Assembly (NCBI RefSeq): GCF_000429965.1
Contig: NZ_AUCW01000020.1
Span: forward strand, 1-64,000
Direction: 5' to 3'
Origin: Desulfogranum mediterraneum DSM 13871
Lineage (GTDB): Bacteria; Desulfobacterota; Desulfobulbia; Desulfobulbales; Desulfobulbaceae
Length of the DNA stretch: 64,000 nt
This document shows positions 26,497 to 35,897 of the stretch, one piece after another (the first letter of the stretch is position 1; every line of letters starts with the position of its first letter). The translations under genes and the position numbers were made by a program. The notes under the pieces are model-generated. The model ran no database searches and was not told the DNA's origin. It saw only the letters and a list, made by a program, of their open reading frames with translations.

Positions 26497-28086
26497 ATGC
26501 GTACTCTCTATACCAATGGTACCGTTGTTACCATGGACCCACGCCTGCCCCAGGCAGAGGCCCTGGTCCTGGAGGATAACACCATTATCGGCGTCGGCAA
26601 CGGTGAGGATATGGCCAGGATCGCCGGCAGCAGCTCCCGCACTGTTGATATGCAGCGGGGAACCCTGTTCCCCGGGTTCAACGAAACCCATAACCACCTC
26701 TCCATGTATGCGCTCTGCAACCAGCATGCGTACCTGGGGGCGTGCACCACGATCTCAGAACTGCTCGCTGCCATCAGGCAGCACTATAGCGGGAGCGAGC
26801 CTGAGATCTATATTGGCTACAGTTATGACGACACCAAACTCGCTGACGGCCGGCAGATTACCCGGCACGACCTGGACCAGATCCGTTCGGATGTCCCGGT
26901 GGTGGTCTACCATATATCAGCCCACCTGGGTTTTCTCAACTCAAAGGCCTTGGATTTTTTCCATATCCATGGCGATACCCCCTCTCCGGCAGGAGGAAAG
27001 ATTCACAAGGACCAAGAGGGCCTGCCCACGGGACGGCTTGACGAACTTGCCTGGTTCAATCTGGTGGAAAAATTCCCTGCTCCTGATCCAACCCTCTACC
27101 AGGGACTCCTGGAGAAGGCCATAGCGGATTTCAACTGCCAGGGGATCACCGGAGTCCACGATGCCGGACTGGGCATCGAGGGGGCGCCGCAGATGGTCTT
27201 GAACTCCTACCAGAACCTGGCAGCGAACCGGCAACTCAATGTGCGCACCTTTCTCTCGGCCCTGCCCCAGGTCTTTGCTGAACTTGCCCCAGAGCCTCTG
27301 CTGGAATTTGGCGATGAGATGGTCAAACTCGGCGGGGTGAAACTCTTTATCGACGGCTCGATCCAGGCACAGACAGCAGCGCTGCTCGCCCCCTACAGGG
27401 GAAGTGAGGAGTGGAGAGGGGAGCTGGTCATGACCGAGGAGGAATTTGCAGCAGAGCTGCTCAGGTACCACCGGCAGGGGCACCATATCTCCAGCCACGG
27501 CAATGGCGATGCTGCGATCGAGGCCATTATCACGGCCACGGAGGAGGCACAGCAAGAGTGCCCCCGGCTTGATGCCCGACACATGCTGATCCACTGCCAG
27601 ATGGCCCACAGCAGCCACCTGCGCAGAATGAAAAAGATCGGGATGATCCCCAGTTTTTTTGGGATGCATGTCCACAACTGGGGTGATCGGCACCGGGATC
27701 TCTTCCTTGGCCCTGAACGGGCAGAGCGGCTTGATCCGGCAGGCGAGGCAGAACAGATCGGCCTGCCCTTCACCCTCCATGTGGACACCCCGGTCCTGCG
27801 ACCACAGGTGCTGCCCTCCATAGAGACCGCCATCACCCGCAAGACCAGTGGCGGCGATCTCCTGGGCAGCGAGCAGAGGACCACCCAGTACGGGGCCATT
27901 GCCGCCTACACCAGTACGGCGGCCCTCTGCAGCCATTCGGAGAGATTCAGGGGAACCCTGACCGTGGGCAAGCTGGCTGATATGGTCCTGCTCGACAGGG
28001 ACATCTCCAGCTGCGCCCCTGAACGGATCGCAGAGGCCCGGGTACTGCAAACCATAAGCGATGGCCGCCTGGTCTTCGAAGGCTAG
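26497..28086 (+). CDS. amidohydrolase, YtcJ-like
   Basis: 529 residues, amidohydrolase superfamily. The N-terminal beta-sandwich (LYTNGTVVTMDPRLPQAEAL) leads into the metal motif FNETHNHLS. Further elements are ITGVHDAG, VKLFIDGSIQAQTAALLAPY, the HISSHGNGDAAIEAI histidine strand and LIHCQMAH. Length and motifs fit YtcJ-type hydrolases acting on N-acyl or N-formyl compounds. No signal peptide, so cytoplasmic. Co-transcribed with the upstream GltS-type symporter and followed by a 12-bp-stem hairpin. Confidence 0.85.
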   Translation: MRTLYTNGTVVTMDPRLPQAEALVLEDNTIIGVGNGEDMARIAGSSSRTVDMQRGTLFPGFNETHNHLSMYALCNQHAYLGACTTISELLAAIRQHYSGSEPEIYIGYSYDDTKLADGRQITRHDLDQIRSDVPVVVYHISAHLGFLNSKALDFFHIHGDTPSPAGGKIHKDQEGLPTGRLDELAWFNLVEKFPAPDPTLYQGLLEKAIADFNCQGITGVHDAGLGIEGAPQMVLNSYQNLAANRQLNVRTFLSALPQVFAELAPEPLLEFGDEMVKLGGVKLFIDGSIQAQTAALLAPYRGSEEWRGELVMTEEEFAAELLRYHRQGHHISSHGNGDAAIEAIITATEEAQQECPRLDARHMLIHCQMAHSSHLRRMKKIGMIPSFFGMHVHNWGDRHRDLFLGPERAERLDPAGEAEQIGLPFTLHVDTPVLRPQVLPSIETAITRKTSGGDLLGSEQRTTQYGAIAAYTSTAALCSHSERFRGTLTVGKLADMVLLDRDISSCAPERIAEARVLQTISDGRLVFEG

Positions 28087-28099
28087 CCAACAAGAACCT

Positions 28100-28140
28100 G
28101 AACCGGCAAGCGCCCTTTTCCCAGGGCAGCTTGCCGGTTC
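28100..28140 (+). terminator. hairpin after amidohydrolase
   Basis: GAACCGGCAAGC pairs with GCTTGCCGGTTC (perfect 12-bp stem); inside, GCCC and GGGC can extend it. There is no T-run, so rho-independent termination is uncertain. The following sequence to 28549 has no convincing gene. Confidence 0.6.
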
Positions 28141-28549
28141 AGCCCGAGCCTACAGCTCTTTGCCAGGCCTGTTTTGGCATGAGTAAAGCGAGGCCTTCTT
28201 TTGCCCCGACCTCTCTTCCCCCAGTCTACCTTTACGTATTCCCTGAAATTTCCTGGCTTCCGTTGTTACAGTTGTCTCACCCTTCCCTCCTCTCCTGAGG
28301 GAAGAGAGGAATCCACCTCGAGTATCACCGAGGAATAAGCATACTCCCATAAACAAAAAAGTTGCCAGGCCAAGACCTTTAAACTATCCTGTATTTTCAA
28401 CCCCTCCATCCTGACCAGTCCGCTGTCACCTTTCCCCCCCAAAAAAAAACAAAGAGATTGACCTACAGGTAGATCAGCACGATGGTATATACCACGACGT
28501 GGGACAAGAGAAGGCTCGACACGATGACATTTAGTTCTGTGTATTAAAA

Positions 28550-29032
28550 ATGGTTCAAAAATATTTTCTAAACAAATCAGGCACAACAACGATACACTGT
28601 CCTTCCTGCAAAGAGGCAAGAAGGGTACAATCCAAAAATGGCTCCAAAAAAAGCTATGCTCTAAGAGTGAGGTGCAGCTGCAACCATATCTTTAAGATTG
28701 AGATTGAACACAGGTTACAATACAGAAAAAAAGTGAACTTGAGCGGGGAATACAAAAAACTAGACGAAAGAGACAACGCCTACAGGCACTGCATGATACA
28801 AGATATATCAACAACAGGGATAGCCCTACTCTACCTGGATAGCTTTAAGCCGAGCCCTGAGGATATCATCGAAATTAAATTTTCTCTAGACGATCGAAAG
28901 AGAAGCAGAGTGCACAAAAAAGCAAGAATAATCCATGTTAACAGCGAGAAGAAAACCTTAGGCGCAGAGTTTATCGAATCTTACAACACTAATGAAGACA
29001 AAAACATATACTTTTACCTATCCCAAAACTAA
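28550..29032 (+). CDS. PilZ-domain protein
   Basis: 160 residues. N-terminal 45 residues carry two CXXC-like elements (CPSCKEARR and the later CSCNHIF), suggesting a small zinc ribbon. The remainder is a PilZ domain, with MIQDISTTGIALLYLD matching the conserved D-X-S-X-X-G block that binds cyclic-di-GMP. The usual upstream RXXXR is only loosely present (LDERDNAYRH). It probably senses c-di-GMP or is a degenerate relative. It is AT-richer than its neighbours, consistent with recent acquisition, and has no clear partner. Confidence 0.8.
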   Translation: MVQKYFLNKSGTTTIHCPSCKEARRVQSKNGSKKSYALRVRCSCNHIFKIEIEHRLQYRKKVNLSGEYKKLDERDNAYRHCMIQDISTTGIALLYLDSFKPSPEDIIEIKFSLDDRKRSRVHKKARIIHVNSEKKTLGAEFIESYNTNEDKNIYFYLSQN

Positions 29033-29540
29033 CAACAAAGGCAAGACGGCTTATCACCTCAATTAAAATATAAAAACGCCATTCAGCAGCACAGGACACG
29101 GACACGCCACCTTTCTTTTCAAAAAAATTCGACCTGGCCTCTATTTACGCGCTTACCTATTTTCCGGCTCAGGTTGCTTTCCGCAACCTGGCGATTCCCC
29201 CAGCAAGCACAGAATCGTTTTTCCCAAACAACACGAGGCGTCACCCTCAACCACCAAACAGAGGCAACGATACCTTTCCAGACTCACCATTGCCCACCCC
29301 AAGACAAACTCGAAGCTTCCCGGCCCAGATTCTACCATGGAAAGGACGGCTTTATGCCCGGCCGTGCCGACGGTTGAACTGGCAGCCTAACATGAGCAGG
29401 GATTTCACCTAAAGATCAGAAAAGCTTGTCCGAACTGGTGGAACCACCTCTGTATATTGCTGGTGAGTCACGATCTTGAGCTTCTCCGCAAATGTTGTCA
29501 CAGAGTCCTTGATCTGAACCAATGGAAAGCATGACAGGAA
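29033..29540. other. intergenic region, no gene seen
   Basis: About 510 bp between the PilZ gene and the terminator of the BASS-type transporter gene. Short frames lack start signals and recognisable products. No repeat or element end was noticed. Confidence 0.45.
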
Positions 29541-29580
29541 AGAGAGGGCAGACCGTGTTTAATAACGGTCTGCCCTCTCT
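29541..29580 (-). terminator. rho-independent terminator of the BASS-type gene
   Basis: A perfect 16-bp stem (AGAGAGGGCAGACCGT and its complement) with an 8-base loop, 25 bp beyond the minus-strand gene stop. On the minus strand it is followed by TTCC rather than a long T-run. Confidence 0.75.
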
Positions 29581-29604
29581 ATGCATAGATTACTCTACAG
29601 AAAC

Positions 29605-30585
29605 TCAGGATCTCCCCAGGGAGGGAAAACGCCGGGCCACCAGCTTGAGCAGATGGGGAGAACAGTAGATCGGCAGCTGGGAGACTGCCAGGTAGAGCCA
29701 GGTGAGCTCCGGCACCACCCCGCCGGTGGCGGCAAGCATCAGGCCCATGTTGCGGTTGGAGGTCATGAAGGCCAGGCCCAGGGCCCGCCCCCGTCCCGAG
29801 GGCAGAAAGACCAGCAGGGTGCTGATCAGGATCGAGAAAAATACCAGCATGGCCAGGGCCGAGGTAAGGACAAAGTACAGGGGTGCGCTCAGCAGCTGCC
29901 GACCCACATTTTCCATGATGGCTGCGGCAAAGATAAAGAGGATGATGATGTTGAGCCCGTCCAGCGGCAGGCTGTAACGCCGGATAAGCGGCAGGCTGAA
30001 CCGTCTTCGCACCAGCAGCCCCACCAGCGCGGCCCCACCGAGAATGGCGGCCAGTTGAGCGGCCAGGGCCAGGGGAGGGATGAACAGGGCGGAGCCGGCA
30101 AAAAAATGGGCAAAGAGGGGTGCGGTCAGCGGCACCAGGCCGGTACTGAGCACCAGGGTAATCAGGATCAGGGTCGACTCCATCCCCATCAGGGCGGCCA
30201 GGGCCGGGGCCGACATGATCGGCGAGGCCACGGCCTGGAGGAGAATACCGAGGAAGAGCGGTGTCGAGCGCTGGTCCAGCTCAAGGGCCAGCCCCAGGCC
30301 GCCGATGGCCAGGGGAATGATCAGCGAGGTCCAGCAGAGGACCGCCAGCACCAGCAGGGGACGATGGAGATAGCCCTTGAGGGCGGTGGTATCCATCCGC
30401 AGAAAGGCGATGGCCAGCAAGAGAAAGACCGCCCCGCTGAGGTGCGGTTTCAGGGCAGCGCCCAGAGAGGAGGGCATGACCGTCCCCAGGGCCAGAGAGA
30501 TGGCCACGGCCAGGGTTCCCTGCCGCCCCAGCCAGGTGAGCAGGGCAAGGGGCAGGGCAATACCGCTTGAGACGACTCCATGCAT
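29605..30585 (-). CDS. BASS-type (bile acid:sodium symporter-like) transporter
   Basis: 326 residues from an ATG preceded by AAGGAGTCGGTGC; the upstream extension to 30735 lacks a translation signal. About 8-10 transmembrane helices, with the two sodium-site regions suggested by ASPIMSAPALAALMGME and FMTSNRNMGLMLAATGG. It resembles the bile-acid:sodium symporter superfamily, which carries organic anions or arsenite. The substrate is not inferable. It stands alone, with its own terminator and about 260 bp from the GntR gene. Confidence 0.72.
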   Translation of the reverse strand: MHGVVSSGIALPLALLTWLGRQGTLAVAISLALGTVMPSSLGAALKPHLSGAVFLLLAIAFLRMDTTALKGYLHRPLLVLAVLCWTSLIIPLAIGGLGLALELDQRSTPLFLGILLQAVASPIMSAPALAALMGMESTLILITLVLSTGLVPLTAPLFAHFFAGSALFIPPLALAAQLAAILGGAALVGLLVRRRFSLPLIRRYSLPLDGLNIIILFIFAAAIMENVGRQLLSAPLYFVLTSALAMLVFFSILISTLLVFLPSGRGRALGLAFMTSNRNMGLMLAATGGVVPELTWLYLAVSQLPIYCSPHLLKLVARRFPSLGRS

Positions 30586-30846
30586 GCACCGACTCCTTGC
30601 AGATCCAAGAGGGAGGGAGGTGAGAGAGGCTGAAAGGCCAGGGACTGCCGAACCATACCCTGCCGAGCGGCCAGCCGCAACCAAGCCCTTGACAACGGAG
30701 AACCATCCAAGCCCCCAAAACACTGAGCCGGCCATCTGCGTTGCCTCCGAGAGGGGCAGCCACCCCTTCAGCAGGGACGCCAGCTAAAGAAGCTAAAGAA
30801 GCTGGCGCGGCTCCAATCCGCTTCGTACCCTGGCATGGGGCTGCTG

Positions 30847-31512
30847 TCAGCCCTCGTCTTCGGCGGCGCAGATTTCGGCCATCCGTTTACCGGCATCAAA
30901 GTAGTGGTTTCTGATGCAGCTCTCCAGGACCACGGGATCACCCTCTTTCAGGGCATCCACGATCTGCTGATGGCGCAGGTAGACCTCATGGGCGGTATAG
31001 AGCTGGAGCCAGTGCCGAAAGAGCAGGAACTTGGAGAGTCCCTGACAGGAACGGCGGCAGAACTCCAAGAGCAGCTCATTGTCGATCCGGGAGAAGAGGA
31101 CCGTATGAAACTTGTCATCCAGGGGGGTAATCCGCTCGATGGGTTCTTGATTTTCTGCCACCAGTCGCATCTTCCCGGCAATCTCTTCCAGCTTTTTGAG
31201 ATCCCTGGGCGTATACTGGTCCAGGACGGCACAGACTGCCGCGGCCTCCAGGATGCCGCCGGTGAAGTAGCTGTCCCGGATCTGTTTAGGGCTCAGTTTG
31301 GTGATGAACTTCCCCTTCTGGGGAATCCAGACCACCAAGCCCTCTTTGATCAGGACCTGGAGGGCCTCCCGTACCGGTGCCCTGCTGATGGCAAGCTTCT
31401 TGGCAATGACCAGCTCCTTGACCTTGGCCCCGGGTTTATAGGTCCCATCCAGGATAGCCTGCTTGATGTTGCTGACCACAAGGTCGGTATAGGTGTGTTT
31501 TTCTATTTCCAA
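30847..31512 (-). CDS. GntR-family (FCD subgroup) transcriptional regulator
   Basis: About 221 residues if started at a TTG at 31512 preceded by AGGAAGAGGA; an in-frame upstream start at 31602 would overlap the previous gene by 22 bp. Winged-helix N-terminus (ILDGTYKPGAKVKELVIAKK, SRAPVREALQVLIKEGLV) and an all-helical FCD ligand domain with the usual acidic and histidine metal ligands (DDKFHTVLF, HQQIVDALKEGD). Last gene of the TRAP operon; the matching palindromes at 37406 and 37712 are its likely operators. Confidence 0.87.
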   Translation of the reverse strand: MEIEKHTYTDLVVSNIKQAILDGTYKPGAKVKELVIAKKLAISRAPVREALQVLIKEGLVVWIPQKGKFITKLSPKQIRDSYFTGGILEAAAVCAVLDQYTPRDLKKLEEIAGKMRLVAENQEPIERITPLDDKFHTVLFSRIDNELLLEFCRRSCQGLSKFLLFRHWLQLYTAHEVYLRHQQIVDALKEGDPVVLESCIRNHYFDAGKRMAEICAAEDEG

Positions 31513-31580
31513 AATCCTCTTCCTTTCAGGAAACAACCGCCGGGGCGATTCATTGGCTGGGGCCCAGCGGCCAGGGACAT

Positions 31581-32837
31581 TCAGCCCTGAGCTATGCCGC
31601 AAGATGACGATAAAAGAAAGGAAAATTTCTCTGCAGAAAAATCCTGTCGTGCCTTCAACAGCTCGGTTGCCGCCTGGATATTCGCCGCCAGGATGGGTAC
31701 GGCCTGCTCCAGGGCGGCCAGGTAGACATCGGAATCCTGGGCCGTGAAGGCCGGTATCTTCCAGACCCGGATGGCCGCCTCAGACACGGCCATGGAGAGT
31801 ACGGCCGCGCTCCCGGGCATCAGCCCGCCGCCGCCGACCAGGTCATGGAGCCCGGAGGACATGAAGGAGATGCCGCCGGCATCCTCACTGACCAGCAGGG
31901 CAAGCTCGGCGATGAGCGCCACCTTTTCCCTGGCGGTTTCCGCCCGGGCCAGGCTTGTCCCCAAGCGGGCTATCCGCTCACCCAGCCGGCGGGTGGCCTC
32001 TGCCATCTCAGCCCTGCCCCGGGGGTAGGCGTCCTCGGCCGCAAGACAGGCAAGCCCGGCCCGGCCGATGCCCTGGATCAGGGCGTCGTAGACCACCGGA
32101 TTGTCCACCTCCCGGTTCATCCGCACCCAGAGGCTGTTCTCCTCCCTGCCCTTGCAGATCGCCGGCACATAGGCCTTGCTCTCCAGGATGATGGTGGGCA
32201 GCATATCAAGGCCAAGGGTCTCCATCAAGGCCCCCTTTGGCCCCAGCATGATGTTCCCCTCCAGGTCCTCATCCGGACCGATGCCGCCCTCATTGGCGTT
32301 GAGGATGGCCAGCACCGAGACCGGTACCCCCTGGATATCCAGCACCGCCCCCAGGCAGCGACCGACCTTGCCGGCCATGCCCTCGGGACAGGAGTGGAGC
32401 TGTCCGGGATAACGTTTTTCCAGGGTATCCATCACCGCGAGGCAGGCGGCGGTCTGCAGGGCCACGGGCAGCTCCAGGCAGCCCTGGCCGTAGATGCGGC
32501 CAAAGGCGGCAAAGGCGGCGCTCTGACTGTAGACGCCATCCAGGCCGATCACCCGGCGACAGAGGCTGGCCTCGTGGGGGGTGATCCCCCTCCTGGCCCA
32601 GGCCGCACCGGTACCGCCGTCCTGGGTATGGACGGTGATCCAACCGGTATCGATATCCGCCTCCACCGCCGTGATGGTGGTGCAGACCGGAAAGGCCCGG
32701 CGCAGGAGACAGGCGATCACCGCAAAACCGGCGGTGTCATCCTGGACAAAGCCGGAGTGACTGTGGACATGGCCGGCACCGGCGTGACCGCTTATGCCGA
32801 GAATTCCCTTGGAACCACTACTCTTCTTTACTTCCAC
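31581..32837 (-). CDS. protein of unknown function in TRAP operon
   Basis: 418 residues, soluble, no family recognised. Near the N-terminus (residues 14-33) it has ISGHAGAGHVHSHSGFVQDD, a His/Asp cluster suited to metal binding. Later ILNANEGGIGPDEDLEGN, DAGGISFMSSGLHDLVGGGG and GRCLGAVLDIQGVPV are Gly/Asp-rich loops. The composition suggests a compact enzyme, perhaps a metal-dependent hydrolase or isomerase. It lies between TRAP genes and the GntR regulator of the same operon, so its substrate is probably linked to the imported compound. No signal peptide. Confidence 0.75.
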   Translation of the reverse strand: MEVKKSSGSKGILGISGHAGAGHVHSHSGFVQDDTAGFAVIACLLRRAFPVCTTITAVEADIDTGWITVHTQDGGTGAAWARRGITPHEASLCRRVIGLDGVYSQSAAFAAFGRIYGQGCLELPVALQTAACLAVMDTLEKRYPGQLHSCPEGMAGKVGRCLGAVLDIQGVPVSVLAILNANEGGIGPDEDLEGNIMLGPKGALMETLGLDMLPTIILESKAYVPAICKGREENSLWVRMNREVDNPVVYDALIQGIGRAGLACLAAEDAYPRGRAEMAEATRRLGERIARLGTSLARAETAREKVALIAELALLVSEDAGGISFMSSGLHDLVGGGGLMPGSAAVLSMAVSEAAIRVWKIPAFTAQDSDVYLAALEQAVPILAANIQAATELLKARQDFSAEKFSFLLSSSCGIAQG

Positions 32838-32908
32838 GCTATGCTCCTTGGAGGCTGATCACCGGCTAAGCATACCCTGCCCTGCTCTTCGCCGCCACCC
32901 TGCAGCCC

Positions 32909-34189
32909 CTAGAGGCCGGGCAGCCAGAGGGCAATCTGGGGGATGAAGGTCAGGGCCAGCAGGGCCAGCACCATGGTGAGGAGAAAAGGCATCACCGCCA
33001 GGCTGAGCCGCTCGATGGAGATGTTGGCAATGGAGCAGCCGACAAAGAGGTTGACCCCCACCGGCGGAGTGAGAAAACCCATGGATGAGGTCACGATCAT
33101 CACTATCCCGAACTGGATGGGATCAATCCCGAGGTGCCTGACCACCGGCAGGAGCAGGGGGGTGAGGATCAGGATGTTGGCCAGGGCGTCCATGAAGGTC
33201 CCCATAACGATCAGAAAGAGGAGGATGATGGGCAGCAGGATGTACTTATTATCCGAGATCCCCACCAGGATCTCCACCAGCATGTTGGGCAGGTTGTAGA
33301 AGAGCAGGATCTGCCCCAGGGCCGTGGCCGTGGCCACCACCAGGAAGATGGAGGCCGTGGTCAGGGCAGTGCCCTTGAAGACATCGATCACCTTCTGCCA
33401 GCTCAGGGTCCGCAGAAAGATCCCCTCGGCGATCAGGGAGTAGACCACGGCAATGACCCCGGCCTCGGTGGGGGTGGTCAGGCCGCCGTAGATGCCGCCC
33501 AGGACGATGATCGGCACCATCAGCGCCGGCAGGGCATCACGAAAGGCGACCAGGATCTCCTTGAACGGCGCCCGGCTGCCGGAACCGGTAAAGCCGTACT
33601 TGCGGGCCAGGATATAACTGCAGATCATCAGGGCCAGGCCGACAAAGAGGCCGGGAATGATCCCGGCGATGAAGAGATCACCCACCGAGACCCCGGCAGT
33701 GGTGCCGTAGATGATCAGGGGGACGCTGGGGGGGATGATCACCCCCAGGCAGCCGGCTGCGGTGTTGACGGCCGTGGAAAAGGAGGTACTGTAGCCCTCC
33801 TTCTTCATGGCAGGGATCATGATCCCGCCGACGGCGGCCACCGTTGCCGGGGCTGAGCCGGAGAGGGAGCCGTAAAACATACTGGTCAGCACCGAGATAT
33901 GGGCCATGCCGCCGGTGAGGTGACCGACCAGGGCCCTGGAGATTGCCAGCAAACGATGGGCCATGCTGCCCTTCTGCATGATCTCGCCGGCCATGATGAA
34001 GAAGGGGACCGCCATCAGCGGAAAGACATCCAGGGAGGTGACCATCTTCTGGATCAGAAATTCATAGGGCAGCATATCGCTGGCCGTCATGCCGACGACA
34101 ACGCTCAGGCCGATGGCCACGCCGATGGGCACACTCAAGAGGAGAAAGGTGGCCAGGGAGAGAAAGGTGAGGGTAATAGCCAGATCCAT
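32909..34189 (-). CDS. TRAP transporter large permease (DctM-like)
   Basis: 426 residues with 12 or so hydrophobic helices. DctM signatures: PLMAVPFFIMAGEIM, MAHISVLTSMFYGSLSGSAP, GIMIPAMKKEGYS, GVIIPPSVPLIIYG and GFLTPPVGVNLFVG. It forms the main conduction subunit of a sodium-driven tripartite transporter with the adjacent DctQ- and DctP-like proteins (12 bp and about 60 bp gaps). Such systems take up carboxylates, sulfonates and amino-acid-like acids. Confidence 0.93.
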   Translation of the reverse strand: MDLAITLTFLSLATFLLLSVPIGVAIGLSVVVGMTASDMLPYEFLIQKMVTSLDVFPLMAVPFFIMAGEIMQKGSMAHRLLAISRALVGHLTGGMAHISVLTSMFYGSLSGSAPATVAAVGGIMIPAMKKEGYSTSFSTAVNTAAGCLGVIIPPSVPLIIYGTTAGVSVGDLFIAGIIPGLFVGLALMICSYILARKYGFTGSGSRAPFKEILVAFRDALPALMVPIIVLGGIYGGLTTPTEAGVIAVVYSLIAEGIFLRTLSWQKVIDVFKGTALTTASIFLVVATATALGQILLFYNLPNMLVEILVGISDNKYILLPIILLFLIVMGTFMDALANILILTPLLLPVVRHLGIDPIQFGIVMIVTSSMGFLTPPVGVNLFVGCSIANISIERLSLAVMPFLLTMVLALLALTFIPQIALWLPGL

Positions 34190-34201
34190 GGTAGGGGCTC
34201 C

Positions 34202-34717
34202 TTAATTGTGATCCAGGGGTGCAGGATCGATCTTTCCGGTGATTACCCACCAGAGTCGTTCAATCGTTCTGATCGTCATAAAGCCCATGCCCACAGGCAT
34301 GCAGAGGTAGACCCAGTAGGCCTGGATCTCCAGGGCCGGGGTTTTCTGGCCGGTACTGGCGAGAAAGATCACAAACTTGACCCCCAGGACCGTGACAAAG
34401 AGACAGAAGGCGATGGTGCACAGAGAGGCGCAGATCGTCGCAAAACGAGCGAGTCTTGCCCCGAATATGTTGCGGATGACCGTCACCTCAAGATGCCTGT
34501 CCGCCTGGGTCGCATAGCTGCAGCCCACATAGACTGCCCAGATAAAGAGGTAGCGGGCCATCTCTTCGGACCAGTCCAGCGAGTTTTGCAGCACGTATCG
34601 GTTAAACACCTGGATCGCGGTTATCCCGGTCATCATGACCAGTGCCAGGGATGAGATAAGCTTTTCCACACTGGGAATGGATGATTTCGGTGGGGTGCGC
34701 ATGATGCTGTTCTCCAT
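34202..34717 (-). CDS. TRAP transporter small permease (DctQ-like)
   Basis: 171 residues with four predicted membrane helices and the family's SLDWSEEMARYLFIWAVYVG block. DctQ partners DctM in the membrane. Between the binding protein and large permease in the usual P-Q-M order. Confidence 0.92.
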   Translation of the reverse strand: MENSIMRTPPKSSIPSVEKLISSLALVMMTGITAIQVFNRYVLQNSLDWSEEMARYLFIWAVYVGCSYATQADRHLEVTVIRNIFGARLARFATICASLCTIAFCLFVTVLGVKFVIFLASTGQKTPALEIQAYWVYLCMPVGMGFMTIRTIERLWWVITGKIDPAPLDHN

Positions 34718-34765
34718 AAATCATAAGGCCGGGCAGAGGGTAGCTGCCCGGCCAAGCGGACAAAC

Positions 34766-35761
34766 TTACTCGCCTGCCATGGTTGCCTTGGCCCGCTCGA
34801 TCAGTTCCTTACCGATACGCTCCTCGAACTGGGCGTAGACTCCGGCAGTGGCCTCTGCCCAACGCTTTCGTTCTTCCGGGGAAAGGACGGTCACGGTCAC
34901 GCCCTTATCCTTGAGCTGGGCCATGATCTCTTTTTCACCGTCCCGGATCAGCTTGCGCTCGTAGAGCTTCACCTCTTCAAAGGTGGTCAGCAGCAGCTCC
35001 CTGTTCTCCGGGGAGAGGCTGTCCAGAAAACGCTTGGAGATCATCACCAGGTGGGGGGAGAAGAGGCTGTTGACGATGGTCACGTGGTTGTTGACTTCAG
35101 GGAAGTTGTTGTACCAGGCCAGGTTGAGGTCAATGTCGATGCCGTCAACGGTCTTCTGCTGCAGGGCGGTGTAGACCTCACCCCAGGAGATGGGGGTGGG
35201 GTTCATGCCCAGGGCCTTCAGGGTGGCGATATGGGCCTTGGATGGGGTGGAACGGATCTTCAGCCCCTTGGCGTCCTCCAGGGTTGTGACCGCCCGGTTG
35301 TTGTTCCAGAGGTTGCGAAAACCGATCTCGATATATCCCAGGCCGATGATGCCGCTCTTTTCCAGGGCCTTGGTGGCGTTCATGCCGATGGGGCCGTCGG
35401 TTATCTTGTCGGTGGAGGGATAATCAGGGAAGAGAAAGGGCAGGTCGAAGATCAGGAATTCATCGGAAAAGGGGGCCAGATTGGGGGTGGAGGCGGAACC
35501 CATCTGGAGCATGTTCAGCTGCAGCCCCTGGACCACGCTGTCAAAGTTGCCGAACTTTGAGCTGTCAAAGATATCGACCCGGAAGGCGCCGTTGGAGCGT
35601 TCCTCCATCAGCTCTTTGAATTTGATAAAGGCCTGACCCATGGGATGCTGGGGCACGTTGGGATGGGCAAGTTTGATGACGATGGGCCCTGCAAAAGCGG
35701 AAGCTGCTCCCATGCAAAGGCATAATGCTACTGCGGTTACGATGGATCGAACGGATTTCAT
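34766..35761 (-). CDS. TRAP transporter substrate-binding protein (DctP-like)
   Basis: 331 residues with a signal peptide (short basic start, hydrophobic helix, cleavage near AFA). Family blocks: VIKLAHPNVPQHPMGQAFIK near the mature N-terminus, FRNLWNNNRAVTTLEDAKGL around the conserved arginine that binds a carboxylate, and KTVDGIDIDLNLAWYNN. The arginine site fits an acidic ligand such as a sulfonate- or carboxylate-bearing amino acid; genomic context suggests a cysteine- or cysteate-like compound. Preceded by a strong ribosome-binding site, GGAGGAACC. Confidence 0.92.
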   Translation of the reverse strand: MKSVRSIVTAVALCLCMGAASAFAGPIVIKLAHPNVPQHPMGQAFIKFKELMEERSNGAFRVDIFDSSKFGNFDSVVQGLQLNMLQMGSASTPNLAPFSDEFLIFDLPFLFPDYPSTDKITDGPIGMNATKALEKSGIIGLGYIEIGFRNLWNNNRAVTTLEDAKGLKIRSTPSKAHIATLKALGMNPTPISWGEVYTALQQKTVDGIDIDLNLAWYNNFPEVNNHVTIVNSLFSPHLVMISKRFLDSLSPENRELLLTTFEEVKLYERKLIRDGEKEIMAQLKDKGVTVTVLSPEERKRWAEATAGVYAQFEERIGKELIERAKATMAGE

Positions 35762-35897
35762 TGGTTCCTCCTGGGGGGATTAGGGGGAGTGGGACGCAAC
35801 AGGTGTTGGTTCCCGCTCATATTCAACAGGCTGTACTACACACATATGGATGATCTTCCCTGCTGCCGGGAAGTTTCCGGCAGCAGGGGATTGTAAC

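Noticed and set aside
28150-28356. Minus-strand frame with ETTVT...RKFQGIRK resembling the IS4 transposase start at 7260
   Set aside because: Similarity covers only a few residues, without start signal or terminal repeats.
29581-30570. Long plus-strand frame rich in Gln/Gly opposite the BASS-type gene
   Set aside because: Antisense shadow of a clear membrane-transport gene, as shown by the hydrophobic pattern of the opposite strand.
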